Positions 46,901-56,532 of a stretch of DNA of 64,000 bases are shown here, piece by piece. Position 1 is the first letter of the stretch; each line of letters starts with the position of its first letter. The stretch comes from Microcoleus sp. FACHB-68. Its GTDB lineage: Bacteria > Cyanobacteriota > Cyanobacteriia > Cyanobacteriales > Oscillatoriaceae. Made by a program: the position numbers and the translations under genes. Below the pieces are notes generated by a model, which saw nothing but the letters and a program-made list of their open reading frames with translations, made no database searches and was not told where the DNA came from. Where the stretch lies: positions 1 through 64,000 of the forward strand of contig NZ_JACJOT010000016.1 in NCBI RefSeq assembly GCF_014695715.1. The letters are read 5' to 3'.

Positions 46901-48109
46901 ATGGAACGAGCAATTTCATTGCTGGGATTGGTATTTTTTGTCGGGCTTTCCTATGCTTTTTCAATAAACCGGCAGGCGGTGCGGTGGCGTCCGGTGTTGT
47001 GGGGAATTGCTTTGCAGTTAATTTTTGCCCTGCTCATTCTCAAGACATCTGCCGGGTTTGCCGTGTTTAAGTTTTTAGGCGATGTGGTGAGCCAGTTTTT
47101 AAATTTTTCTGATGCCGGCGCGAAATTTGTATTTGGAGATAACTTTGCCGATCATTTTATAGCCTTCAAAGTGCTACCAACGATTATCTTTTTCTCCTCC
47201 TGCATCACCTTACTTTACCACTACGGAATTTTGCAGCGAGTGGTGCAATGGATGGCATGGGGAATGATGCGAACGATGGGTACTTCTGGGGCAGAATCAC
47301 TTTCCTGTGCAGCGAATATTTTTGTCGGTCAAACCGAGGCACCCTTGCTGATTCAGCCTTATGTGCCGTTTCTAACGCAATCAGAATTATATGCCGTCAT
47401 GACCGGCGGATTTGCAACGATTGCCGGTGGCGTGATGGCGGCTTATATTTCCTTTGGAGTGCCGGCAGAACATTTAATTGCCGCTTCCGTGATGTCTGCA
47501 CCGGCAGCGTTAGCCGTCTCAAAACTTTTTTACCCAGAAACCGAGAAATCCCTCACAGCCGGTACTGTACAAGTCAAGGTAGAACGCGTTTATGCCAATG
47601 CCATAGATGCAGCCGCTTCAGGCGCACGCGAAGGTGGGAAACTAGCGCTAAATGTAGGGGCAATGCTCATTGCTTTCTTGGGGCTTCTCGCGATGTTAAA
47701 CGCGCTGCTAGGTTGGCTAGGCGGATGGGTTGGTTTGCCACAACTTTCTTTAGAATTAATCCTTTCTTACTTAATGTGGCCGGTTGCTTGGCTAATGGGA
47801 ATTCCTGTGGCAGATTGCGCCCAAGTGGGTATCTTACTAGGTAAAAAAACGATTCTTAATGAATTTATTGCTTATTTAGATTTAAAAGCATTAGTCGAAA
47901 AAAAAGCAATCTCAGAACGAGCCGTAATTATCGCAACTTATGCCCTTTGCGGCTTTTCTAATATTGGCTCAATTGCCATTCAAATAGGCGGTATTGGTGG
48001 CATGGTTCCCGAACGTCAGCAAGACGTAGCTAGATTAGGATTTCGAGCAATGATTGCCGGCTCCATTGCTTGTTTCATGACAGCTTGTATAGCAGGAATG
48101 CTATTGTAG
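46901..48109 (+). CDS. concentrative nucleoside transporter (NupC family)
   Basis: CNT-family cation-coupled nucleoside importer, 402 residues, with about ten hydrophobic segments. Motifs: SLSCAANIFVGQTEAPLLIQPY, FATIAGGVMAAYISFGVP, and near the C-terminus GFSNIGSIAIQIGGIGGMVPERQ. The substrate set is not predictable; related bacterial members carry pyrimidine nucleosides. Divergent from der with 133 bp between them. Confidence 0.92.
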   Translation: MERAISLLGLVFFVGLSYAFSINRQAVRWRPVLWGIALQLIFALLILKTSAGFAVFKFLGDVVSQFLNFSDAGAKFVFGDNFADHFIAFKVLPTIIFFSSCITLLYHYGILQRVVQWMAWGMMRTMGTSGAESLSCAANIFVGQTEAPLLIQPYVPFLTQSELYAVMTGGFATIAGGVMAAYISFGVPAEHLIAASVMSAPAALAVSKLFYPETEKSLTAGTVQVKVERVYANAIDAAASGAREGGKLALNVGAMLIAFLGLLAMLNALLGWLGGWVGLPQLSLELILSYLMWPVAWLMGIPVADCAQVGILLGKKTILNEFIAYLDLKALVEKKAISERAVIIATYALCGFSNIGSIAIQIGGIGGMVPERQQDVARLGFRAMIAGSIACFMTACIAGMLL

Positions 48110-48143
48110 AAAGCTTCCAACAACAACAGATAAAACATCCTTC

Positions 48144-48225
48144 TTCATCTGCGTATATCTATAAATTTCTCTCATCCCACTCCGCTTACATCTGCGTTTA
48201 TCTGCGTTTATCTGCGGTTAAATAA
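48144..48225. repeat. CGCAGATAAA-family spacer repeat (inverted orientation)
   Basis: CATCTGCGTTTATCTGCGTT followed by TATCTGCGGTTA (48189-48220), preceded by a degraded copy at about 48146. It is the reverse complement of the repeat seen at 121 and 4166. Confidence 0.7.
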
Positions 48226-48280
48226 AAAAATCCACTTTCCTCAAATATTAACCTTAAAAAAAAATTCAACAAATCACATC

Positions 48281-48853
48281 ATGAAACACTTAAAAAAGTG
48301 GAAAACCTTAAACTCCAACCTAGTTTTTAATAATCCCTGGTGTCAAATCAGACAAGACGAAGTAGAACTCCCCAACGGTAAAATTATTAACGATTTTTTC
48401 ATCAATATTCGACCCGACATCGCCCTTGTATTTGCCCTAACAGAAAATCAAGAAATCGTCTTTGTGCGGCAATACCGGCATGGAGTCGGTGAAATTTTTT
48501 TGGAATTACCCGCAGGCGCTGTTGAGCCAAATTTTGAGAGTGCAGAATCGGGCGCAATGCGAGAACTAACAGAAGAAACTGGATACACTGCCGGCAACTT
48601 AACTAAAATTGCCACTTTATACGACAATCCCGTTAAAGATACAAATAAACTTCACTTATTTTTCGCTCAAAATGCAAAAAAATCAAGTGAACAAGTCTTA
48701 GATATTACAGAAGATATTGAAGTTGTTTTAGTGCCGGCATCCGAAGTCATGGATAAAATAGCAGCCGGCGACATTTGCGTCTCAGGAAGCATCGCTGCAA
48801 TTTTCTTAGGATTGAATTACTTAAGAAAATTAGAGCAAGATTTAACCCTTTAA
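48281..48853 (+). CDS. Nudix hydrolase
   Basis: Pyrophosphohydrolase of the ADP-ribose/ADP-sugar pyrophosphatase type, 190 residues. The Nudix box GAVEPNFESAESGAMRELTEETGY (about 84-107) agrees with GX5EX7REUXEEXGU. An upstream F-V-RQYRHGVGE block is typical of ADP-ribose pyrophosphatases. Substrate remains inferred. Confidence 0.88.
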   Translation: MKHLKKWKTLNSNLVFNNPWCQIRQDEVELPNGKIINDFFINIRPDIALVFALTENQEIVFVRQYRHGVGEIFLELPAGAVEPNFESAESGAMRELTEETGYTAGNLTKIATLYDNPVKDTNKLHLFFAQNAKKSSEQVLDITEDIEVVLVPASEVMDKIAAGDICVSGSIAAIFLGLNYLRKLEQDLTL

Positions 48854-48855
48854 AC

Positions 48856-49350
48856 TTACCATCCCCAAGTGCCGGCACCGCCTTTAAATGGCCCAACAAT
48901 CTCACTTGTAATCCAGCCGCCGTAAAAATCTCCAGGCTGTGGCTGCACTTTTTCACCATCCACATAACAAGCTTCCATCCGACTCGGATAAAAAGCAACA
49001 TAATCTTTAAGAGAAGCAAAAGCCGGTGTTGGATTTGGATAAAACCAACCGGCATCTCGTACTTGCTGATCACCGGCACTCACCGTATAGTAGCCGGCAC
49101 GTCCTTTCCATTCACAAAAACTTGATTGGGGAGTCTTAGAAAGATACTCCATCTTAATATCTTCTGGGGGAATATAATAAACCGGCGGGTGACTGGTTTC
49201 TAATACCCGTTTAGCGCGGTGCGTGTCAGCAATTGTAATGCCATTAAAAATTACTTTAATATGCTTAGACGAGTCCTCCAAGCGAGGGGGACGTGGATAA
49301 TCCCAGACTGATTCTTGTCCTGGACTAGGTTCGATACGTTCGCGGCTCAC
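48856..49350 (-). CDS. DUF427 domain protein
   Basis: Protein of the PF04248 (DUF427) family, 164 residues, function unknown; related domains occur in bacteria and fungi. Visible core: VWDYPRPPRLEDSSKHIKV, VLETSHPPVYYIPPEDI, SFCEWKGRAGYYTV, FYPSRMEACYVDGE, and GGWITSEIVGPFKGG. Convergent with the Nudix gene; only two bases separate their ends, so their transcripts must overlap. Confidence 0.9.
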   Translation of the reverse strand: MSRERIEPSPGQESVWDYPRPPRLEDSSKHIKVIFNGITIADTHRAKRVLETSHPPVYYIPPEDIKMEYLSKTPQSSFCEWKGRAGYYTVSAGDQQVRDAGWFYPNPTPAFASLKDYVAFYPSRMEACYVDGEKVQPQPGDFYGGWITSEIVGPFKGGAGTWGW

Positions 49351-49476
49351 TTTAACACTTTCCTCTTTGAAGATTGGTTGACAAATAATTAAATCAGATA
49401 GAAAGAATTCAGAAGATTTTTTTTCTCATTAACCTAACTTCTGAATTCTTTTTCTGATGCCGGCAGTTCGCCTTCC

Positions 49477-49725
49477 CTAAGTAGGGATCAGCTCGCCCGG
49501 ACGCAATTTTGCCCACTTGCCCATCTCTTGCTTAAAACTCGCACACCCTACAACATCCCATTCCATTTCAATTTCATCCCCACGCGGACGAATATTAACA
49601 TTAATCGTGGGTTCAATCGGTTCAAAATCTGGGGTTTCAGTAAGGTGACGTTCTTCATGCTGGGTTTCGACGGCATTATAAGTCAGGCAACGGTCTACAT
49701 AGTGGCAGTTAACACAAATACACAT
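49477..49725 (-). CDS. ycf34: Ycf34 family iron-sulfur protein
   Basis: Small protein (82 residues) shared by cyanobacteria and red-lineage plastids; in Synechocystis it is reported to bind an Fe-S cluster and to affect photosystem function. The CVNCHYVDRC motif (about 4-13) with a further Cys near residue 61 (VGCASF) supplies ligands. N-terminal MCICVNCHYVDRCLTY is diagnostic. Single gene. Confidence 0.9.
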   Translation of the reverse strand: MCICVNCHYVDRCLTYNAVETQHEERHLTETPDFEPIEPTINVNIRPRGDEIEMEWDVVGCASFKQEMGKWAKLRPGELIPT

Positions 49726-49979
49726 GATTAAAGACCTCTTGACATTTCAACAGGTAGCTTGAAGAAATTCCTGATATTACAATTAAGACAAATTAGATTT
49801 GAGATTGCAATAAATCTGAGCTAAAAATTCTGGCAGCCGGCGCAGCTCAGCTTAAATTGTTATCAGCGATTAAAACATTTAGCCGGCTTAACAGGCTAGT
49901 CGCTTCCTGAGCTGGTTAATTTTTGTGACTATGCTGGCATTTTACACCGATAACCGATTGGTTCGCGCACTGCCCGGTT

Positions 49980-51263
49980 ATGGGGCAAAATTTAAGTATG
50001 GCAAATCTTCCGTCCGCAGCATTCTTTCCCCTGTCTCCTGAATATTGGCCATTTAGCCTAGAATTACTGCCTCAACCGGCTTATTTAGTGGGAGGCGCAG
50101 TTCGGGACGCGCTGCTATTGAAACACCGTGAGTATTTAGACTTAGATTTTGTGATGCCGGCACAAGCGGTTAAAACCGCTAGCCAAATCGCGGAACAGTA
50201 CAGTGCTGGGTTTGTGCTGCTTGATGCCGACCGGCAGATCGCCCGCGTGGTATTTAAAGATGCGACAGTAGACTTCGCCCAACAAGAAGGCGACAGTCTA
50301 GAACGCGACCTGCAGCGGCGAGATTATACCGTTAATGCGATCGCTTATAATCCTCACACCGGCGTCTTCATCGACCCCCTGCAAGGCTGTGCCGATATTG
50401 AAGCCGGTTTAATGCGGATGGTTGCGCCGGCAAACCTCAAAGATGATCCACTGCGCCTGTTGCGAGCATACCGGCAAGCCTCACAGTTAAATTTTTCCAT
50501 TGAGCCGGCAACCAGAACTGCAATTCGCGCCTTCGCACCCCTCCTGGGTTATATCGCAGCAGAACGAGTGCGTAGTGAATTAAGTTATCTTCTGGCGACT
50601 CCAGAGGGAACACCCCAACTGCAAGCCGCCTGGGAAGATGGCTTAGTTGAAACTTGGTTTCCCAGCGCCACTGGCGGCAGTTTAGCTCAAGTCGCAGCCG
50701 TTGATGAGTCCGCCGCCAAACTCCAGCAAACTTGGCCAGATTTTGGCACGGAAGTGTCCCGCAGCTTGCGAGATACCTCAAAAACCTCCTTATTAGCCGT
50801 TGCTAAATTGACGAGTTTGCTCGATCCAGATTTCCAGAAAGCCGAAGCTCAATTATTGCGCCTGAAGTACAGCCGGCCTGAAATGCAAGCAGCCCTGGCG
50901 GTGTTAAACTTTTTGCCAGATTTGCTGCCGGCAGCCAAAGCGCTATCCGTTTCAGAGCAGTATTTTTTATTTCGCAATGTCGGTACGGTGTTTCCCGCAC
51001 TCGCTGTTTTTGCCGTAGCGTCAGGGATGCCGGTGGATGCCATCGCGCCTTTAATTGAGCGCTTTCTCACCCCCAACGATCCTGTCGCACATCCGATTCC
51101 CCCACTAACCGGCAGAGACTTGATGACAGCTTTGAATTTACCGCCGGGACCTCTCGTTGGCAGACTTCTCACCGCAATTGGAGTGGCACGCGCAGAAGGC
51201 AAAATTTCTACACCCGAAGAGGCGCTGCAATTGGCGCAACAACTTGTCAAGACTGAAGCGTGA
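49980..51263 (+). CDS. cca: CCA tRNA nucleotidyltransferase / poly(A) polymerase family
   Basis: Adds or repairs the CCA end of tRNA, or acts as poly(A) polymerase. 427 residues with the class II head: LVGGAVRDALL, DLDFV metal-binding pair, RRDYTVNAIAY, DPLRLLRAYRQASQL and the helical neck/body. Cyanobacteria may split the CC and A reactions between two enzymes, so the exact role is open. ATG 49980 is used; ATG 49998 is equally possible and removes six residues. Confidence 0.88.
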   Translation: MGQNLSMANLPSAAFFPLSPEYWPFSLELLPQPAYLVGGAVRDALLLKHREYLDLDFVMPAQAVKTASQIAEQYSAGFVLLDADRQIARVVFKDATVDFAQQEGDSLERDLQRRDYTVNAIAYNPHTGVFIDPLQGCADIEAGLMRMVAPANLKDDPLRLLRAYRQASQLNFSIEPATRTAIRAFAPLLGYIAAERVRSELSYLLATPEGTPQLQAAWEDGLVETWFPSATGGSLAQVAAVDESAAKLQQTWPDFGTEVSRSLRDTSKTSLLAVAKLTSLLDPDFQKAEAQLLRLKYSRPEMQAALAVLNFLPDLLPAAKALSVSEQYFLFRNVGTVFPALAVFAVASGMPVDAIAPLIERFLTPNDPVAHPIPPLTGRDLMTALNLPPGPLVGRLLTAIGVARAEGKISTPEEALQLAQQLVKTEA

Positions 51264-51424
51264 GCGGTGTTAGCGATGAGCAAAAACAAAAGCAAATTGA
51301 TATTGTGCTAAAGTAAACATTTCAACTTGCCTAGGCATTTGGACGTTTCATCACAGCTTTCGAGCTGCTTTAGGAGTGAGTAACAAGTTTTACTCGCTCA
51401 ATCAGTTGTTTTTTTGAGGCCAAC

Positions 51425-51610
51425 ATGGCTAAACGCCGCAATCCTAAAAAAGAAAAAGCCCTTCGGAACCAAGCTTACGCTCGCCGGTTTCGTAAACGGT
51501 CAACAACAGGCCGGTTTGGAAAAAGACGCTTCTTCCGTGACAGTCGCCCTGAGGACTCTAAGAGTGAAAATGAGGGCATGGGTGCTGCAGATGACATGGA
51601 TCATCAGTAA
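51425..51610 (+). CDS. small basic protein, 61 aa
   Basis: Very basic N-terminal two-thirds (MAKRRNPKKEKALRNQAYAR, then RFRKR and GRFGKRRFF) and an acidic tail (SKSENEGMGAADDMDHQ). The composition resembles small RNA- or ribosome-binding proteins, and I believe similar proteins occur across cyanobacteria. AGGCCAAC lies before ATG 51425. Alternate-frame reading at 51414-51638 is rejected. No function assigned. Confidence 0.75.
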   Translation: MAKRRNPKKEKALRNQAYARRFRKRSTTGRFGKRRFFRDSRPEDSKSENEGMGAADDMDHQ

Positions 51611-52357
51611 GCAGCTCAGCGTAATTGCTAAGGTTTAATCCTTCATTCTCAAGTTTCCTGTAACTTTTCCTGGGAATATAGCCAGGATTAGAGGATGGAG
51701 AGATTGAAAAGAAGTGGGAGGGAAAGGCGAAAGTAAAAAAAGAATTTCTAGACTTGGCAGCTAGTTTTCAATTTGTTATTTGAGTCTTTGCCCTTCATTT
51801 CTGAAACTTCTCAAATTAGACCTTTCGCTAAAAAAAATTAATTTTTTATTTAAAAACCCGCTAAATGTACACAAACAAACTCTGGTAAATTTTGTGTTCT
51901 GATACAAGAAATGCTGGGTTTATTTTTGTGAGACAGTCTTTTGTTTTTGATTGTTAAAGGTTAGGAAAAAAACCGCCAATTTAAAATTTTAATTTTTTAG
52001 TCTGTACAGCTATAAATTTTGCCATGCTTTTAGGCTGCGATAAAGTTATGTTGTCTTTCAAGACGCAGAATCGCTTTTTTTATTTTATTAAGTATTAATC
52101 TACTAACATTCCCCCTTGATTGTATATTAAATTTCACAATTTAAGAGTATTTATTATTTTTTTAAAGTCGGAGTTAAGGGTTTCAATAATACGTTGAACA
52201 GGATATTTGCGAAAGACTAAAAAGAATGATATTTATACGTCTTAGGGTATAAAAAGTCTATAAACTAGATAAGTCTATAGAAAGATGAAACAGTCCCTAA
52301 AACATTTTTAGGATAAGGCCACAAGTCAAAGAAGTCTAAACCCTAAAAATTTTTGTT
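51611..52357. other. AT-rich spacer of about 750 bp upstream of the KGG-repeat gene
   Basis: Long AT-rich stretch with no open frame of interest. Near its end are two direct copies of AAGTCTATA (about 52254-52262 and 52270-52278), which also occur as near-palindromes around ACTAGAT, and two TTTTTAGG/CCTAAAA segments before the gene; these may be regulator sites. Confidence 0.45.
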
Positions 52358-52639
52358 ATGGCAGACAAAAGTAAGCGCGGATTTGCGTCAATGGACGAAG
52401 CAAAACAGCGTGAGATCGCAAGCAAGGGCGGTCAAGCCGCCCATGAAAAGGGAACCGCTCACAAATTTTCGCCTGAAGAGGCTAAAGAGGCCGGTCGCAA
52501 GGGCGGTGAGATTGTGAGCAAAGATCGGCAGCACATGGCTGAAATTGGCAGAAAGGGTGGCGAGGCTGTCAGCAAAAACCGCAAGCATATGTCGGAAATT
52601 GGCAAAAAGGGCGGCCAGCAAAGCCATAAAGAGGAGTAA
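52358..52639 (+). CDS. KGG-repeat stress protein (Con-10/YciG-like)
   Basis: 93 residues with four GRKGG/SKGGQ-type repeats spaced about 17-22 residues apart (GGQAAHEKG; AGRKGGEIVS; IGRKGGEAVS; IGKKGGQQSH). This is the KGG motif (PF10685) of general stress proteins such as YciG and fungal Con-10. Strongly hydrophilic, probably disordered, often induced by stress or desiccation in relatives. The long AT-rich spacer upstream suggests elaborate control. Confidence 0.88.
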   Translation: MADKSKRGFASMDEAKQREIASKGGQAAHEKGTAHKFSPEEAKEAGRKGGEIVSKDRQHMAEIGRKGGEAVSKNRKHMSEIGKKGGQQSHKEE

Positions 52640-52753
52640 GGAATTACCAGCCAGGGCAAATCCACGAAAGTTAGTTTTGCCCTAAGTTAGCAGGGAGAAG
52701 AAATTATAAAAGGGTAAATAAGTCAGGGTGCGGGGTGCGGTTAAAACTGAGAA

Positions 52754-53884
52754 TTATTCTCGTGCGATCACATCCCAAACCCCTTCTCCCGGCATCGGCA
52801 GACGTCGCAATTGTCGGTTAATCTCTTCTGCGGCGGCTTTGCCAGATTCTAATGCCCCTTCAATTTGGTTGCCTCCACACCAGTCGCCACAACAAACCAC
52901 CGGCACCGGCACTGTGGCAGCAAGGCAAGGTTCAGGAATTGGCCGGCTGACAAAGGCATAGCGCCAACGGTGAACCTGCAACCAATCGGGGCTATTCAGC
53001 CAAGAATTTAAATACTCGCCGGCACGATTTAGCAACATCTGACCGGCGGGTTGTAAATCTTCCGCCTCTAAATAATCTTGAGCAAAGGTAGGATTGCTGT
53101 TGGCGACAAATACCGGCATCTGAGCGTTGCTTCGCTTACTGCTATCCCATCCGATCCAAGCCAGTTGCTCGTCGTGGGGGAAAACCACTGTTTTCCAAGC
53201 AATCTCTCGTTGTGCTAAATCTCGCTGCCGATTGGGTGAGTAGCCGGCAATCACGCTGAGGCATGGCTCAAACTCCACAGATCGCAGATTTGCCATAAAA
53301 TCTGCCGGCAGTTGTGTGTGAACCGGCTCAAGAATCGTCAAAGCTTGGGGTGCCGGAATAGCCACAACAACCGCCCTCGCGTTTACCTCTTGTGGCCCAG
53401 GCATCTTGCCCGATTCAGCGGGAGATTCTAGCAGCAACTGCCATGTCTCCTGATCCGTGGGCGTCATGGCCAACACGCGCCGGCTTAACCAAATCTCTAA
53501 ACCCGTGGCCAAAAATTTGCCCACAGCATTCATTCCTGCCGGCGCGACATAATAAGGACACCAACTTGAAGAAGCTGCCGGTGTCAAGCTATTATTTGCG
53601 TCGTTACCTATATAAGTCTTATCCGTCCACGGCTCTACAATCTTGTGAGCCGACAAAATATGAACCAAACGCCGTAAGTGCCGGCCCTTCGGTTCTAAAT
53701 ACCGCGCCCCGTGATCCGCACGAATTTCCTTCTCTCGGCGTGTGGCGACTCGTCCGCCCAACCCACGAGATTTTTCCAAAACAATCGTAGAATAACCGGC
53801 CTGTTGCAGCAATTGAGCACAAGTCAAACCCGCCATGCCGGCACCAATCACCGCCACATCAAAAGTCAGTGAGCTATCAGTCAT
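52754..53884 (-). CDS. NAD(P)/FAD-dependent oxidoreductase, renalase-like
   Basis: Flavoprotein of the amine oxidase superfamily, 376 residues, with an N-terminal FAD motif (VAVIGAGMAGLTCAQLLQQAG, about 11-31), EKSRGLGGRVATRR and a DHGARYL segment typical of the renalase/'FAD-dependent oxidoreductase' group. C-terminal VVCCGDWCGGNQIEGALESG also binds FAD. The substrate is unknown. Confidence 0.87.
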   Translation of the reverse strand: MTDSSLTFDVAVIGAGMAGLTCAQLLQQAGYSTIVLEKSRGLGGRVATRREKEIRADHGARYLEPKGRHLRRLVHILSAHKIVEPWTDKTYIGNDANNSLTPAASSSWCPYYVAPAGMNAVGKFLATGLEIWLSRRVLAMTPTDQETWQLLLESPAESGKMPGPQEVNARAVVVAIPAPQALTILEPVHTQLPADFMANLRSVEFEPCLSVIAGYSPNRQRDLAQREIAWKTVVFPHDEQLAWIGWDSSKRSNAQMPVFVANSNPTFAQDYLEAEDLQPAGQMLLNRAGEYLNSWLNSPDWLQVHRWRYAFVSRPIPEPCLAATVPVPVVCCGDWCGGNQIEGALESGKAAAEEINRQLRRLPMPGEGVWDVIARE

Positions 53885-53991
53885 TAGCGAATCAGTTTAA
53901 ATATTAAGTTTTAGAGTAATCGAAAATCCTGGCCGGCAAAATTCAAAATCGCTCTAAGCCACAATAGTAGAATAAGTAAGAGCGAGAATCT

Positions 53992-54909
53992 GTGTATGCG
54001 ATCCTGGCGCAGGCCAAGAGCGTTCGGCAAGCGTATCCGCAGGTAAATAAAGGGAGGAAGCCGACATTGGACGAGCTAAGAGCAGCACTGGAACTGGCAA
54101 CAGAAGAAGAATTGCAACAACTGACGGACATTCTATTTTGCCGCCGGTTTAACCCCCTCGATTATGTTCAAACCCCTGCGCCAATCGATGTAAAAAGCCG
54201 AGACCGGCACGCCTGGTTGGATGCGATTGAGCAGCGATTTCGCTATTTAGCAGCAGATGGAATAACCATTTTGCGGGGGCGTAGCGAACAAGTGAGCTAC
54301 CGGCAAGTCTTAATTCAAGTCTGCCGCTATCTAAAAATTTCTTATTCAAATCAGCTCTCCACAACCGATTTAGAAGCGGAAGTTTTTCTCAACTTACTCG
54401 GTCGAACCTGGAAAAAACTGCCGGCTTCGGAACAAGAAGCCTTAACCAGGCGCGTACAGCATTCCCTCGCCCAAACCAAGCTATCCAAACCCCTGCCGCT
54501 TTCAGTCCAAAAAGACCCTTTAGGCTTGCTCTTTAAAGGCGGTAGCGCTTTGGCTGTCAGTTCTGTCATCCAGCCGGTGTTGCTACAACAAATTGCCCGT
54601 CAGTTTGCCATTCACTTCGCCACCTACCAGATGGCAAAGCAGACGCTCGCCATAGGCGGGACAGCAGCCGCTAAAGGGTTTGAGCAATATGTTGCACTCC
54701 AAACAGCCCGTCGGGGCATGGCCGTGAGTGCAGCCCGTTATGGCGCAGCCCGCAGCGTATTTGCGTTTGTTGGGCCGGTATTGTGGACTTGGTTTTTGGC
54801 AGATTTAGGTTGGCGGGCCATTTCCACCAACTATGCTCGAATTATTCCCACCATCGTTGCTTTGGCTCAAATTCGCCTCACCCGCTCTGAATGCTGGGAA
54901 CTCGCATAA
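53992..54909 (+). CDS. YaaW-like (UPF0174) protein
   Basis: 305 residues. The N-terminal half has LDELRAALELATEEELQQLTDILFCRRFNPLDY; the C-terminal half has Ala/Gly-rich helices (KGGSALAVSSVIQPVLLQQIA, GPVLWTWFLADLGWRAISTNYARIIPTI) as in YaaW/UPF0174 proteins, whose role is unclear. The start is GTG 53992; no good ribosome-binding site is visible, so the true N-terminus is uncertain. Confidence 0.75.
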   Translation: MYAILAQAKSVRQAYPQVNKGRKPTLDELRAALELATEEELQQLTDILFCRRFNPLDYVQTPAPIDVKSRDRHAWLDAIEQRFRYLAADGITILRGRSEQVSYRQVLIQVCRYLKISYSNQLSTTDLEAEVFLNLLGRTWKKLPASEQEALTRRVQHSLAQTKLSKPLPLSVQKDPLGLLFKGGSALAVSSVIQPVLLQQIARQFAIHFATYQMAKQTLAIGGTAAAKGFEQYVALQTARRGMAVSAARYGAARSVFAFVGPVLWTWFLADLGWRAISTNYARIIPTIVALAQIRLTRSECWELA

Positions 54910-54977
54910 ATTTTAGATTTTAGGGGTTAGATTTTTGATTGATAATATATCCAAAATCGAACATCGAACATCGAAAA

Positions 54978-56393
54978 TTGGCTCCTGAACCCCGTTTACA
55001 GGCTCCTTGGAATTGTGCCCAAGTGGCGCTTTTTTTCCTCCCTTTGGCTCCACTACTGGCAGTCTTGGGCCTCGCGTGGGCGATGTTGGTGGCGTGGAAA
55101 CAGCACTTCCACACGATCATTCGGCGTCCGGCCAATCAAGGCTTGATTGTTTTATTTGTCTGGTTGGTAATTACTGCCGGCTTTGCTAATGACCGGCCTA
55201 CCGCGTTTCTTGGTCTGTTTAATTTTTTACCATTTTTTGTTTTTTTTCCGGCGTTCAGCGTTCTGATCCAAACACCGGCTCAACTGCGGCGAATTGCGTG
55301 GATTTTGGTCATTGGTTCGGTGCCGGTGGTGATTATTGGCTTGGGACAACTGTTTTGGGGCTGGGCCGGCCCAATAAAATTTTTATGGATTATTGTAGAT
55401 TGGCTGCTGGCACCCACCGGCAATCCCCCCGGTCGGATGTCTTCTGTTTTTGAATATACGAATGTTTTAGCCAGCTATCTTGTCGCGACTTTTATTCTCG
55501 CCCTAGGGCTATGGCTAGAAACTTATCGGTCATTGCTGCTTAAATGGCAGCCACAGGAAACCCGCACAAAGCCTGACTACGGCGGTTTAAAAATCGCAAA
55601 TCGTTACTGGAATGCCGGTTTGACAAGAGATGCCGGCTTCAGGCGCTGGGCATTTTTGACTGTGGCGGTTGCCGGCAATGCAGCAGCGCTGATTTTAACG
55701 AATTCTCGCAATGCTTGGGGAATTGCCGGTTTGGCCTGTTTGGCCTTCGCCGTGTATTTAGGCTGGCGGTGGCTGGTGGGTGTGGTTGTTGGGGTGGCCG
55801 GCTGTCTGCTTGGAGCGGCTTTTGGGCCTGATCCACTCCGCTATTGGCTGAGAATTGCCGTTCCTCCTTATTTCTGGGCGCGAATCAATGACCAGATGTA
55901 TCCACACCGCCCAGAAGCACTGATCCGCACGACTCAGTGGCAATTTGCTTGGGATCTCACCTTAGCGCGTCCCTGGACGGGTTGGGGATTGCGGAATTTT
56001 ACCTCACTTTACCAAGCACAGATGCACGAATGGCTAGGTCATCCCCACAATTTGATTTTGATGCTCAGTTCTGAAGCCGGTATTCCCGCAACGCTCCTAT
56101 TATGTGGTGTCGTTGGGTGGGTTTTGGCTCAAGGCATCTTGCTGCTGCGTGATTGGCCGGCTGTTTATTCTACAGAGACAACTGCCCCCAGTTCCTCTCC
56201 TGATCGGTTAATTTTTTTCACGTATCTGCTTGCTTTCTTTGCCTGCACCTTATTTCACCTGTTTGATGTCACTTTATTTGATTTACGGGTGAATATTCTG
56301 GGGTGGTTATTGCTCTCAGCAATTGGTGGGATCGTTTATCAGAGAAAAGCAATTCTCACGAATTCCAATAATAAATTTAGGATTGGCACCTAA
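54978..56393 (+). CDS. O-antigen ligase/polymerase-like membrane protein
   Basis: Wzy_C/O-antigen ligase family (PF04932), about 470 residues with around ten hydrophobic segments and a long periplasmic loop containing LARPWTGWGLRNFTSLY near residue 350. Such proteins join or polymerise lipid-linked glycans. The open frame begins at TTG 54939 inside spacer repeat (AATCGAACATCGAACATCG), so TTG 54978 is preferred. IctB-type transporters belong to the same superfamily but I see nothing specific to them. Confidence 0.82.
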   Translation: MAPEPRLQAPWNCAQVALFFLPLAPLLAVLGLAWAMLVAWKQHFHTIIRRPANQGLIVLFVWLVITAGFANDRPTAFLGLFNFLPFFVFFPAFSVLIQTPAQLRRIAWILVIGSVPVVIIGLGQLFWGWAGPIKFLWIIVDWLLAPTGNPPGRMSSVFEYTNVLASYLVATFILALGLWLETYRSLLLKWQPQETRTKPDYGGLKIANRYWNAGLTRDAGFRRWAFLTVAVAGNAAALILTNSRNAWGIAGLACLAFAVYLGWRWLVGVVVGVAGCLLGAAFGPDPLRYWLRIAVPPYFWARINDQMYPHRPEALIRTTQWQFAWDLTLARPWTGWGLRNFTSLYQAQMHEWLGHPHNLILMLSSEAGIPATLLLCGVVGWVLAQGILLLRDWPAVYSTETTAPSSSPDRLIFFTYLLAFFACTLFHLFDVTLFDLRVNILGWLLLSAIGGIVYQRKAILTNSNNKFRIGT

Positions 56394-56532
56394 CTGGGTC
56401 AATTCCACTGCAACGGGTGCCGGTGGTTGAATCGTTACTTCACTGCCACTAAAAATTTTAGGAACAGCGCAGAATGCCCAAGGTCGTTAAAATAGTTGAA
56501 AAGCATTCAACACTAAGCATGGTGGAGCTTCG

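Noticed and set aside
54978-56393. Assignment as IctB bicarbonate-related protein
   Set aside because: Only superfamily-level resemblance is visible; O-antigen ligase-like is the safer call.
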